From assembly GCF_029623755.1 (NCBI RefSeq), contig NZ_CP121106.1, positions 2,484,352 to 2,548,351 on the forward strand: a stretch of 64,000 nucleotides of DNA. The letters are read 5' to 3'. The position numbers were made by a program, and so were the translations under genes. Shown one piece after another: positions 38,395 to 48,706 of the stretch. The number at the start of each line of letters is the position of its first letter. Position 1 is the first letter of the stretch. This DNA comes from Altererythrobacter sp. CAU 1644. GTDB taxonomy: Bacteria > Pseudomonadota > Alphaproteobacteria > Sphingomonadales > Sphingomonadaceae. The notes beneath the pieces were generated by a model. The model was given only the letters and a program-made list of their open reading frames with translations, had not been told where the DNA came from and did no database searches.

Positions 38395-40089
38395 TTATCT
38401 TTCCTCGACTACGTAGAGTCCGGGGGCCGGGTCCAGTGGCTGGTACTCGTCATTCCCCAGTTCTTTGGGGGCGGCCACCTTCTTGCCCGAGCGTTTCTGG
38501 ACCCATTCCATCCAGAACGGCCACCAGCTGCCCTTGACCTCTTCAGTGCCCTCAAGCCACTTCTCGGCCGTGTCGGGCAGCTTGCCCTTCTTCTTCTGGG
38601 TGTAGTATTTCGCCTTGGGGTTGCCAGGCGGATTGAGGATCGCCTGCATGTGACCCGATTGGCTCAGGACGTAAGTGATGTCCTTGGAGCCGAAGAGCTG
38701 GGTCGAACGATAGGTCGCCTTCCAAGGCGTGATATGGTCGGTCACCCCGCCCAGGATGAACAGGTCGGAATCGACCTTGCTGAGATCGATCTTGTGATCC
38801 GCCATCTCGACCTCGCCCTTCTTGGTGAAGGCGAGGGTCTCGAACAGGGTCAGGAAGTCGCCCATCAGCGTGCCGGACAGGTTGGTAGCGTCGGCATTCC
38901 AATACAAGACGTCGAAAGCGGGCGGATCGGCCCCCAACAGGTAGTTGTTGATGACGTAGTTCCAGATCAGGTCGTTGGGCCTGAGCCACGCGAACCCGCG
39001 GGCGAGGTCGTCTGCCTTGATAATCCCGGCCTTCTCGGCCCGCCGCCGGGCGAGCTTCATGCCGTTCTCGGAAACGAGCGAGCCTGCCTCGATGTCGAGC
39101 TGCTTGGGGTGCAGGACGCACACCATCAGCGTGAGCGCACCAAGGATATCGTTCTTGTCGGCGGCAAGCTTGGAAGCGACGATGCTGGCAGTCTGGCCGC
39201 CCGAACAACCGGCGTTGACATTGACCTTGTCGGAACCGGTGATGGCCTTCACCGCCTCCATCGCCTCGACGCAGGAATCGACATAGTCGTCCATCCCCCA
39301 GACGCCCTGTTCCTTCGACGGGTTGCGCCATGAGATGACGAAGGTCTGGATACCGCTGTCGACCAGGAACTTGATGACCGATTTTTCCGGCGACAGATCG
39401 TTGATGTACATCTTGTTGATCTGCGGCGGGATCGTCAGCTGCGGGATCGCATAGACCTCGTCGGTCGTCGGCGCATAGTGCACCAGCTCGAACATCTCCG
39501 TCCGATAAACAACCGAACCTTTCGAGGTTGCGATGTTCTCGCCCAGCTTGAACGGTCGCTTGTCGACCTGACTGACCATGCCCTTGTTATGGATCATGTC
39601 CTTGTAGGCGTTCTGCAATCCCTTGATCAGCGACAGACCGCCACTGTCGATCAGGCGCTTCTGCGCCGTCGGATTGCCGACGAGCGTGTTGGTGGGAGCC
39701 AAGGCGTCGATGATGATGTTCGAGATGAAGTTTGCCCGGTCTCGCTCGAGGTCGTCGAGCTCGAGCTCCTGCAGCCAGTTGTGCATGCCCTTCTGCACGG
39801 CGAGGTAATACTGCGCGCCTGCACGGAAGAACGGATTGTATTGCCAGGCCGGATCCATGAAGCGCTTGTCCTTCGGATCGGGCGCAAGGTCCGACTTGCC
39901 GGTCATGATCTTGACCATGTCTTCGCCAAAGGTCTGCGCATGCTTCATCATGCGTTGCGGATCGGAAGCGGTTTCACGCAGGAGGAGGGCGACGGCGCCG
40001 ATAAAATCCTCGCGCGCAATACCGATCAGTGGACCGAGCGCGGTCGTCGATTGAGCGGCTTCGTTCTCGAGCGTTGTTCCCTTCGCCAT
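38395..40089 (-). CDS. phaC: Poly(3-hydroxyalkanoate) synthase, class II-like
   Basis: 564 aa. Polymerises hydroxyacyl-CoA on the granule surface. Lipase-like box GCSGG with C295, Asp in VTDHITPWKATY and His in QSGHMQAILNPPGNP form the catalytic triad. FAWLRPNDLIWNYVINNYLLG and the whole colinearity resemble Pseudomonas class II enzymes (which have Cys296) more than the class I enzyme of Cupriavidus. AGGAGAG precedes ATG 40089. No PhaE/PhaR, phasin or phaJ gene is present in the window. Confidence 0.93.
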   Translation of the reverse strand: MAKGTTLENEAAQSTTALGPLIGIAREDFIGAVALLLRETASDPQRMMKHAQTFGEDMVKIMTGKSDLAPDPKDKRFMDPAWQYNPFFRAGAQYYLAVQKGMHNWLQELELDDLERDRANFISNIIIDALAPTNTLVGNPTAQKRLIDSGGLSLIKGLQNAYKDMIHNKGMVSQVDKRPFKLGENIATSKGSVVYRTEMFELVHYAPTTDEVYAIPQLTIPPQINKMYINDLSPEKSVIKFLVDSGIQTFVISWRNPSKEQGVWGMDDYVDSCVEAMEAVKAITGSDKVNVNAGCSGGQTASIVASKLAADKNDILGALTLMVCVLHPKQLDIEAGSLVSENGMKLARRRAEKAGIIKADDLARGFAWLRPNDLIWNYVINNYLLGADPPAFDVLYWNADATNLSGTLMGDFLTLFETLAFTKKGEVEMADHKIDLSKVDSDLFILGGVTDHITPWKATYRSTQLFGSKDITYVLSQSGHMQAILNPPGNPKAKYYTQKKKGKLPDTAEKWLEGTEEVKGSWWPFWMEWVQKRSGKKVAAPKELGNDEYQPLDPAPGLYVVEER

Positions 40090-40339
40090 TGGCTCTCCTC
40101 TCATCATCCCATCTGCCCGCCAAGCTCATGGCCCGCAGCCCGGGCATTGGCAAGCTTCTCAACACCTAACGCGTTCAGGCGCCAAAGGTCCATGCCAATG
40201 GGCGGACACATTCGGAAAGCGGGCCTTTCCGGCACGAATGTAAAATTATCCAATTGGAAATGGTTCGTAGTTAAGTCAGCAGAGCCGAACTGGGTTCGGA
40301 AGGGAAGCAAAGAAGAGAATAGGCCAGAGAACAAGGTTA

Positions 40340-42559
40340 ATGTCCGGAATTTTCAGCCGCAATGCTCCATCGGCATCCGCGCGAGGCGGAACGTCGGGTG
40401 ATGGGCTGTTCTCGCTTCGACGCAGTGGGTTGCGCCGTAAGGCAGAAATGCTGGAAAGCTTTGAATCTGCGGGGCTAGGCTGGTTCTGGTCGACCGACGC
40501 CAAGGGGCGCATCACCTACCTCTCGACAAGCTGTATCGAGGAAATGGAGTGGAATCGCGATGGCGTCTTTGGCCATCCGCTCAGTGACCTCGTCATTCCC
40601 GACGAAGGCGACGTGGAAATCGACGGGAAACGAGAAGTGCGCCCGCTATCGTTCCTCCTCGGTTCGCGAAACGCGATAAGCCAACTGATCGTTCAGGTCG
40701 CCGGATCGGATCCTGAGATATGGTGGGAGCTCGCCGGTAACCCGCATTTCGATCGCCGGGGAGAGTTTGTCGGCTATCGTGGCAGCGCACGCGACGTTAC
40801 TGCGCGTATCAGCAGCGAGCGCCAGGCCGCTCGGCTGACGCGCTTCGACCCGCTGACCAAGCTTCCGAACCGCAATCGCTTGCGTACCATGCTCGGGCAG
40901 GTTCTGACGAAGTACCGCAACGCCAAGCGCAGTTGTTCACTGATTGTTGTCGGGCTCGATCGCTTCAAGCACATCAATGACACGCTCGGTCACAAGGCCG
41001 GTGACGAACTCCTCGAACAAGTTGCCGCGCGACTGCTCCGCATTTTCAAGGGGCACGGCGAGGTGGCACGCCTCGGCAGCGACGAATTTGCCATCATGCT
41101 GCCGGACATCGATGACCGTGGCGAACTGGGCGAGTTCGGCAACCGGATCATCCAGCTCATATCGCAGCCCTATTCCATTAACGGCTCGCGCGCGATCATC
41201 GGCACATCAGTTGGCTTCGCGACTGCACCCTACGACGGGGTAGACACCGACGAGCTTCTCAAGGCGGCTGACCTCGCGTTGAGTGATGCCAAGGCGCACG
41301 GGCGTGGCCGCTACCGCTTCTATTCCACCGAACTGGCCGACGGTGTGAAGCGCCGGCGGCAGATTGAGGAGGACTTGCGGGACGCCATAGCGAGCAAGCA
41401 ATTGGTGCTGCATTACCAGCCGATTGTCGACGCTTCGACCCACGACCTGAAGTGCCTGGAAGCCCTGATGCGCTGGGAGCATCCCGAGCGGGGTATGATT
41501 TCGCCCGGGGTCTTCATCCCGATTGCCGAGGATATCGGCCTGATCAAACAAATGGGCGACTGGGCACTTGAGCATGCCTGCGTCCAGGCAGTCGAATGGC
41601 CCGGGGAACTGCGCGTCGCAGTGAACGTCTCGGCGATCCAGTTCATGGACGAAGGATTTCCGCAGGTTGTCGAACGCGCCTTGCGTCAATCCGGACTGAA
41701 GCCCGACCGGCTTGAGCTCGAGATCACCGAGAGCGTGTTCATGGGCGATCACAGCCAGACCCAGAGAAAGTTCAGGGAACTCAAGGCATTGGGAGTCCGT
41801 CTTGCGCTTGACGATTTTGGGACGGGCTACAGCTCGCTGAGCTATCTGCGCCACGCGCCATTCGACAAGATCAAGATCGACCAGAGTTTCGTGCGCGGGG
41901 CGACCGAGGCTGACAACAACAACTCCGCGATCATCAGCTCGATCATCAGCCTTGCAGCAGCGCTGAACATGGAGACCGTTGCCGAAGGTGTTGAAACCCA
42001 GGACGAACTGAAACTTGTCACCGAAAAAGGCGCCAGCCACTTGCAGGGGCGCATCTTCTCGTTTGCGATCAGCCACGAAGAGCTCCTGAAGCGAATTGCC
42101 AATCACGAATTCACCTACGAGCCGTGCGGTCCCGATCGCTATCGTGCGGACCGTCGAACCGAGTATCGTCGGATTGGACTGGTTCACGACGACCATCGCT
42201 ATAGCGTTGTTTTGCGTAACCTTTCCAAGACGGGTGCTCTGGTCGAAGGTTTGCTCGACGTTCCTGTCGGGGTTGATGTCGTGCTCGATCTCGGGGGAGG
42301 GCAATTGGCGGTTGCTACGGTGCGAAGGTCGCATGGCATCAGCCAGGGTCTCGAGTTTGAGACACCCTTGATCAGCGACGGTGCGGACGGACTGTGTACG
42401 CGTCATCGTGTATCGCCGTATCAGATCGAGGCTGCAGGCCGACCCTTGCGTGCCCTTTCATCGGACCCATACGCCATGCTCATGGCTGGTCAGCAGGTCG
42501 AAAGGCCAAAGGCGTTTCGCGAGGTTGAGATCGGGCCTGGACGCTCGAAAGCGGCCTGA
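40340..42559 (+). CDS. PAS-GGDEF-EAL-PilZ protein, probable c-di-GMP phosphodiesterase
   Basis: 739 aa: PAS-like sensor (about 36-150), GGDEF domain (165-325), EAL domain (340-590) and PilZ (598-690, RRTEYRR then NLSKTGA). The GGDEF domain is degenerate: the signature reads GSDEF (246-250) and the metal Asp of the DLDRFK motif is G205. The EAL domain keeps all key residues: E374-A-L, VNVS, ELEITES, D491-D492, K512-I-D514, E549 in AEGVE and the LQG glutamine. I infer a phosphodiesterase in which the GGDEF domain is regulatory at most. First of a tandem pair; divergent from phaC across 250 bases. Confidence 0.92.
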   Translation: MSGIFSRNAPSASARGGTSGDGLFSLRRSGLRRKAEMLESFESAGLGWFWSTDAKGRITYLSTSCIEEMEWNRDGVFGHPLSDLVIPDEGDVEIDGKREVRPLSFLLGSRNAISQLIVQVAGSDPEIWWELAGNPHFDRRGEFVGYRGSARDVTARISSERQAARLTRFDPLTKLPNRNRLRTMLGQVLTKYRNAKRSCSLIVVGLDRFKHINDTLGHKAGDELLEQVAARLLRIFKGHGEVARLGSDEFAIMLPDIDDRGELGEFGNRIIQLISQPYSINGSRAIIGTSVGFATAPYDGVDTDELLKAADLALSDAKAHGRGRYRFYSTELADGVKRRRQIEEDLRDAIASKQLVLHYQPIVDASTHDLKCLEALMRWEHPERGMISPGVFIPIAEDIGLIKQMGDWALEHACVQAVEWPGELRVAVNVSAIQFMDEGFPQVVERALRQSGLKPDRLELEITESVFMGDHSQTQRKFRELKALGVRLALDDFGTGYSSLSYLRHAPFDKIKIDQSFVRGATEADNNNSAIISSIISLAAALNMETVAEGVETQDELKLVTEKGASHLQGRIFSFAISHEELLKRIANHEFTYEPCGPDRYRADRRTEYRRIGLVHDDHRYSVVLRNLSKTGALVEGLLDVPVGVDVVLDLGGGQLAVATVRRSHGISQGLEFETPLISDGADGLCTRHRVSPYQIEAAGRPLRALSSDPYAMLMAGQQVERPKAFREVEIGPGRSKAA

Positions 42560-42670
42560 TTCGTAACGCCAAATTTACACCCCCCGTTAGGCTAAAAGTA
42601 ACCAACCGGATTTACTCCTGACCAAGGACCGGAAGGATCATTACCGGATCAAGCGTGGGAGTTTAGCGGA

Positions 42671-44872
42671 GTGCCGCTTAAGGGCCTCTTTTCAGCCGTA
42701 AAATCGAGTGGTTCCAGGGCCGCTCGCGAGGACGTGGGCGCCGGCGCCGGCTTCGCGATGTCGAGCGATGAGAAGCTGGCCATGCTCGACGAGCTGGAGC
42801 GTTCCGGGCTGGGCTGGTTCTGGGCGACCGATCTCGAAGGAAATCTCACCTATCTGAGCGGCGCGATTGCCGAGCGTTTGCAGGTCCCGATGGACCAGAT
42901 GATCGGGCAAGCGCTGCCGGCCGTATTCGCGTCTTGCGATGGCGAAGGTCGCACCAAGTCGCTAGCGCTCAAGCTCGGCGCACGTAAGAGCTTCTCGGCA
43001 TTTCCCGTTAGCCTCGCAAGCGGGGCCAGCGACGTGGTCATAAACCTGTCCGGTCGCCCTGTGTTCGGGGAAACCGGAGCATTCGAGGGCTTTCGCGGCA
43101 CCGGTGCCGATATTACCGAGCAGCATCACCGCGAAGAAGAGACCCAGCGTCTGGCAAAGTACGACTCGCTGACCGGCCTGTCGAACCGCCATCGCATGGC
43201 GCAGATCATCGACAATACCCTGACCGCGTTCCGTAGCGCGAAGCGTAATTGCGCGATCATGATGATGGACCTCGACCGCTTCAAGCAGGTCAACGACACG
43301 CTTGGCCACGCCGCCGGGGACGAGCTCTTGAAGCAGGTTTCCGCGCGACTGCAGCGTGCTGTCGAACGCGATTGCGAGATAGGCCGGCTGGGCGGCGACG
43401 AGTTCCAGATCATGCTGCCGGACATGGATGACCGCGGGGAACTGGGCGAAGTCGCGGCCAAGATCATCGCCATGCTGACGCAGCCTTATTCGCTGGAGGA
43501 AGGGCGCTGCGTCATCGGCGCATCCGTCGGTATCGCGATTGCTCCCCACGACGGTGTCACGCGCGAGGAAGTTGTGCGTTCGGCCGACCTTGCGCTCTAT
43601 GCAGCAAAGAACGGCGGGCGCGGGCAGTTCCGGTTCTACACAGGCGATCTCGAGAACGAGAGCATCTTCCGCCGGCGTCTGGAAGGCGATCTGCTCGAAG
43701 CGATCCGCGAGGAACAGCTGTTCCTGAAGTATCAGCCGGTCGTCTCGACGGTGACCGGCAAGGTGGTCGCGCTCGAAGCCCTGGTCTGTTGGAACCATCC
43801 ACAGCGGGGCGAGATCGACGAAGAAGAATTCCAGTCGATTGTCGAAGGCAGCAGCCTCCAGGTCGATGTCGGTGAGTGGACCATTCGGCAGGCCTGCCGC
43901 GAAGCGAGCAAGTGGCCGGAAGCCCTGCGCGTTTCGGTCAACGTGCCGACCAACCAGTTTACCGCAGAGGGATTTGTCGAATCCGTCGGCAACGCTTTGC
44001 AGGAGACCGAGCTCGATCCCTCGCGGCTTGAACTCGAAGTCAAGGAATCGGCCTTCCTCGGAGACACGAATGTCGTCGACAAGACCTTGGCGAGCCTCTT
44101 CAAGCTGGGTGCCCGCCTGACGCTCGACGAATTTGGAACCGGCTACTCATCGCTCAGCTACCTGCGCCGCGCGCCGTTCAACAACATCAAGATCGGGCAG
44201 AAATTCTTCGCCGGCTCGATGGATCGCGGCAGCCGCGAGATCGGTTTGATCAAGGCGATCGTTGCGCTGGCCATGGCCCTTGGCATGGAAACCACCGCTA
44301 CCGGAATCGAGACAGTGCAGTTGGTGGAGCAACTGCAAGGTGCCGGGGTGACCTGCCTTCAGGGTGGAATCTATTCGGACCCGGTAAGCGGGCAGGACGT
44401 CATGGATGAACTCGCGGCAGGCCACTGGGAACTCGAACCGGGCAAGCGCACCAAGCGCGCCAAGCGTCGCACCGTCTATCGCAAGATTCAGGTAATCCAC
44501 GACGACCATTCGTACGAAGTCACCCTGCGCAATCTCTCCAAGTCCGGGGCGCTGATCGAAGGTCTGGTCGATGTACCGATCGACACGCAGTTCGTCGTCG
44601 ATCTTGGCGGTGGTCAGCTTGCTGTTGCGACGGTCATTCGCAGCAATGCCGACACTCAGGGTCTGGAATTCGAACTGCCGCTGGTCGACGACGGGGCAGG
44701 CGGGCTGTGCACCCGTCACCGCGTATCACCGTATGAACTGGCCGCAGCAGGCGCGCCCCTGGCAGCACTCTCGACCGGCGACTACAAGGCGATGCAGGGC
44801 GGAATGCTCGATCCGACGAAGAGTATTCCCAAGTTCATGTATGCCAATCCGGCAGCATTGGACGCGGCATAG
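42671..44872 (+). CDS. PAS-GGDEF-EAL-PilZ protein, probable diguanylate cyclase
   Basis: 733 aa paralogue of the preceding gene with the same four-domain order. GGDEF (241-245) and D200 of DLDRFK are intact; no RxxD inhibitory site precedes the signature. The EAL domain is degenerate: EAL (369-371) remains, but the second Asp of DDFGTG is E487, KID has become K-I-G509 and the general-base Glu of AEGVE is T544. PilZ motifs (RRTVYRK, NLSKSGA) are present. I infer a cyclase with a dead EAL domain. GTG 42671 follows GGGAG by nine bases. A TTAG-N7-GTAAC sequence at 42586-42601 weakly resembles a CtrA site. Confidence 0.9.
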   Translation: MPLKGLFSAVKSSGSRAAREDVGAGAGFAMSSDEKLAMLDELERSGLGWFWATDLEGNLTYLSGAIAERLQVPMDQMIGQALPAVFASCDGEGRTKSLALKLGARKSFSAFPVSLASGASDVVINLSGRPVFGETGAFEGFRGTGADITEQHHREEETQRLAKYDSLTGLSNRHRMAQIIDNTLTAFRSAKRNCAIMMMDLDRFKQVNDTLGHAAGDELLKQVSARLQRAVERDCEIGRLGGDEFQIMLPDMDDRGELGEVAAKIIAMLTQPYSLEEGRCVIGASVGIAIAPHDGVTREEVVRSADLALYAAKNGGRGQFRFYTGDLENESIFRRRLEGDLLEAIREEQLFLKYQPVVSTVTGKVVALEALVCWNHPQRGEIDEEEFQSIVEGSSLQVDVGEWTIRQACREASKWPEALRVSVNVPTNQFTAEGFVESVGNALQETELDPSRLELEVKESAFLGDTNVVDKTLASLFKLGARLTLDEFGTGYSSLSYLRRAPFNNIKIGQKFFAGSMDRGSREIGLIKAIVALAMALGMETTATGIETVQLVEQLQGAGVTCLQGGIYSDPVSGQDVMDELAAGHWELEPGKRTKRAKRRTVYRKIQVIHDDHSYEVTLRNLSKSGALIEGLVDVPIDTQFVVDLGGGQLAVATVIRSNADTQGLEFELPLVDDGAGGLCTRHRVSPYELAAAGAPLAALSTGDYKAMQGGMLDPTKSIPKFMYANPAALDAA

Positions 44873-44933
44873 AGCTTTTGCCTTCACAATAGTGGCTGAC
44901 AGGGCGATGCAGTGCCGCTAATTGCGCGGCGCA

Positions 44934-46751
<1,818 letters not shown>

Positions 46752-46924
46752 GGGTGAAGCCCCGCGCCTAGGCTGAGGATCGCGCAGCGACCGGAAGCCT
46801 AGAAGCGAGAGGCTGTAACCCCGGCCAGCGGGTCCTCCTGAGCTTGTCGAAGGGGGAACCCGTCTGACGTCAGGCGGCGCATGGAGCGATTGCGCCAGCA
46901 ATCGCGGAACGGCGCGTGGCGCTT
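46752..46924. repeat. Palindrome-rich junction between lepA and the CHAT cassette
   Basis: This gap holds several dyads: CTAGGCT/AGCCTAG (46768-46802), CTGACGTCAG (46864-46873) and GCGATTGC-GCCA-GCAATCGC (46886-46905). It also holds CTCCTGAGCTTGTCGAAGG (46835-46853), a short sequence I know as a frequent interspersed motif in sphingomonad and xanthomonad genomes. Both flanking genes end here, so at least one hairpin may act as terminator. The density of repeats is also compatible with an insertion boundary. Confidence 0.5.
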
Positions 46925-47971
46925 TTAGGACACAAGTGGCTTCTTAGCCTTTGCCTCATTTCTCGTGAGCAAAGTAGGCAATTCAGCGTCAGGATAGCCT
47001 TTTCCTTTGATACTCACTTTACCTTGCTTGACGGCATTCTCCAGCGCGACACCTGAGCCGAGTGACCTGTAAAACCTGACCGAAAAGTCGGAAGCAGCAT
47101 CATCACCGATAGAGTCTGCCATCGCTACGACAAATGAGGTGTGATCGAGAAACTTCTTTGCACCTTCAACGGTGTCACATGCCATGAGAATAAGGCCATC
47201 CGGCTTGAATTCCACTGCATCAAGCAACTCGACAATTGTATCAAAGTCGAGCGCAGTACCACCAACATCGCCTATCCGCTCGTTGTCGAACAGAAGCGTC
47301 TCGTCGCCCCCGTGCCCTGAAAAATGAACTACGTGAGGACGGAATTCATTTAGCGCATCTATCAGATCATCGAAACTCGGCGCCAAGAACGGGCGAAGAT
47401 CAATCTTATGTGACAGCGCGACCTCTCTTATGGCCTTCGTTACCTGCTTTGCTTCTTGGAGGGTATTAAGTGCAGCGCTTGGATCAGGATTGGTAACAAG
47501 ATATGCAATCCGAAGTTGCTTCCCCCTCACTTTCTGCATCGATCTTCTTCCGGACCTTATCTTGACGAAGCTAGGCGCGCCTTTCACACCCATGCTTCGT
47601 TTGGTTGCAACACTTGCAGCGGCCTTGCTGTCGTCGGCAAATTTCAGAATCTCATCTTTGTGGGCCCTAATCGTCTCGAGCTTACCATAAAGAATTCTGC
47701 TACCGTCCTTTACGCTGCCGTCGTTTTCCGACTTCGAGATTAGATGGTGCTTCGCCAGGTGGTCCAAGGCGTTCTGAGCTTGCTGAGACTTGTCTTTTGG
47801 AATTCCCGCAGCATTCATGATTTGTTTCTTGGAGCGCGGTTTTCGGGCGCGACCGTAGATGTTATTGAATATCTGCCTTCGCACGACCTCACGACCAAGC
47901 TTCTTCGCGTAATGTAAGATCGTCTCGGGATTGTCGCCTGCTGGATTCACGATGGCCGTCGGGTTGGGCAT
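46925..47971 (-). CDS. Winged-HTH + CHAT-domain (caspase-like) protease
   Basis: 348 aa. Residues about 25-115 form a winged-HTH (KKQIMNAAGIPKDKSQQAQN, then LDHLAKHHLISK and a beta wing SRILYGKLE). From about 150 a CHAT caspase-like protease domain follows: IAYLVTNPDPSAALNTLQEA, catalytic His220 in VVHFSGHGGDE and catalytic Cys265 in LILMACDTVEG, with VVAMADSIGDDAASDF and LENAVKQGK after it. CHAT proteases occur in defence and cell-death contexts (for example with type III-E effectors), where they cleave protein partners on a signal. Last gene of a seven-gene cassette, two bases after a small HTH gene. GC content is clearly below the neighbours. No membrane segment. Confidence 0.88.
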   Translation of the reverse strand: MPNPTAIVNPAGDNPETILHYAKKLGREVVRRQIFNNIYGRARKPRSKKQIMNAAGIPKDKSQQAQNALDHLAKHHLISKSENDGSVKDGSRILYGKLETIRAHKDEILKFADDSKAAASVATKRSMGVKGAPSFVKIRSGRRSMQKVRGKQLRIAYLVTNPDPSAALNTLQEAKQVTKAIREVALSHKIDLRPFLAPSFDDLIDALNEFRPHVVHFSGHGGDETLLFDNERIGDVGGTALDFDTIVELLDAVEFKPDGLILMACDTVEGAKKFLDHTSFVVAMADSIGDDAASDFSVRFYRSLGSGVALENAVKQGKVSIKGKGYPDAELPTLLTRNEAKAKKPLVS

Positions 47972-47973
47972 CG

Positions 47974-48168
47974 TCAGTCAGCCTTATCCAAATTTTTTGC
48001 CTTATTTAAAATACCTTTGGGGAACATTACACTGACAGTCTTCTGGCTAACGCCCAGTAAGCTCCCCACATCCTCCTGGGAAAATCCACGCGACACCAAA
48101 TCGATTATCATCGCCTTCTTGATGAAATCGACGTCAGCAGCAATCGTCTCCAATACCTTATCAGCCAT
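47974..48168 (-). CDS. Small HTH protein H6 (paralogue array)
   Basis: 64 aa. An N-terminal amphipathic helix (IAADVDFIKKAMIIDLVSRG) leads into a helix-turn-helix FSQEDVGSLLGVSQKTVSVM followed by the array hallmark FPKG. Most similar in layout to H3 and H4. Overlaps H5 by 8 bases and is followed two bases later by the CHAT protease gene. DNA binding is inferred; the HTH is of the sigma-region-4/Xre type. Confidence 0.8.
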   Translation of the reverse strand: MADKVLETIAADVDFIKKAMIIDLVSRGFSQEDVGSLLGVSQKTVSVMFPKGILNKAKNLDKAD

Positions 48169-48337
48169 CCTTTGTGCCTTTCTTCGGGCTCGCCATCAAA
48201 TTGCTTACAGTCTGCTGGCTAACCCCAAGTGCGTTGGCCATCTTGCTTTGCGAACAGCCGGCATCCGAAAGTTCCATCATTTTGAGTTTTCTCAGCATTT
48301 GCAACTCTTTAAGAATTTGGTCATCCAAACTGGCCAT
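48161..48337 (-). CDS. Small HTH protein H5 (paralogue array)
   Basis: 58 aa, too short for many gene callers. MASLDDQILKELQMLRKLKM, then the HTH CSQSKMANALGVSQQTVSNL and a lysine-rich tail with SPKKG in place of the usual PKG. CGGAG lies before the ATG, and the ATG follows the H4 stop after three bases (TGA-TCA-ATG). It overlaps H6 by 8 bases. Same gene family as H3, H4 and H6. Confidence 0.75.
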   Translation of the reverse strand: MASLDDQILKELQMLRKLKMMELSDAGCSQSKMANALGVSQQTVSNLMASPKKGTKDG

Positions 48338-48340
48338 TGA

Positions 48341-48523
48341 TCAGTCTCCGCTCTTCATACTTTTTGAAAGCCCCTTCGGCAGCAATCGACTCATAGTAGC
48401 CGGACTGATTTCAAGCATCGAGGCGATCCTATTTTGGGGCGTTCCACCCTCCAGAAGCTGCAGGATCAGCAGGCGCTTCATATCCCGCATTTCGGAGAGC
48501 AGCGCATCTTCAGACTTACTCAT
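48341..48523 (-). CDS. Small HTH protein H4 (paralogue array)
   Basis: 60 aa: SEMRDMKRLLILQLLEGG as leading helix, then the HTH TPQNRIASMLEISPATMSRL with LPKGLSK behind it. The start follows the H3 stop after three bases (TAG-TCA-ATG), the same junction as H4-H5, which suggests that the duplicated unit included the junction. Confidence 0.8.
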   Translation of the reverse strand: MSKSEDALLSEMRDMKRLLILQLLEGGTPQNRIASMLEISPATMSRLLPKGLSKSMKSGD

Positions 48524-48526
48524 TGA

Positions 48527-48706
48527 CTAGCCCTTCTTTGCAATGTCCTTGAGCAACCCTTTCGGAAACATGCGACCGATCGTGGTGCCATGTATGCCTA
48601 GCGCCGACCCAAGCTCGTCCTGTGTTAAACCAAGTCGGATAAGTCCAACGATCATGAGCTTGCGGATCATCTCGAGTTCTTCAAGCTCCGATTTTCTTTC
48701 ACTCAT
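48527..48706 (-). CDS. Small HTH protein H3 (paralogue array)
   Basis: 59 aa, below common length cut-offs. LEELEMIRKLMIVGLIRLG leads to the HTH LTQDELGSALGIHGTTIGRM and FPKGLLK. It has a GGAG ribosome site inside H2 and overlaps H2 by 4 bases (ATGA). Aligns with H4, H5 and H6 without gaps through the HTH. Confidence 0.78.
   Translation of the reverse strand: MSERKSELEELEMIRKLMIVGLIRLGLTQDELGSALGIHGTTIGRMFPKGLLKDIAKKG

Noticed and set aside
42586..42601. CtrA site TTAG-N7-GTAAC upstream of the second GGDEF-EAL gene
   Set aside because: Two mismatches to the consensus; kept only as a remark in the gene entry.
47974..48706. CRISPR-like or simple DNA tandem repeat explanation for the HTH array
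   Set aside because: The units are similar at protein level but not near-identical in DNA, vary from 58 to 64 codons, and each has its own start and stop.
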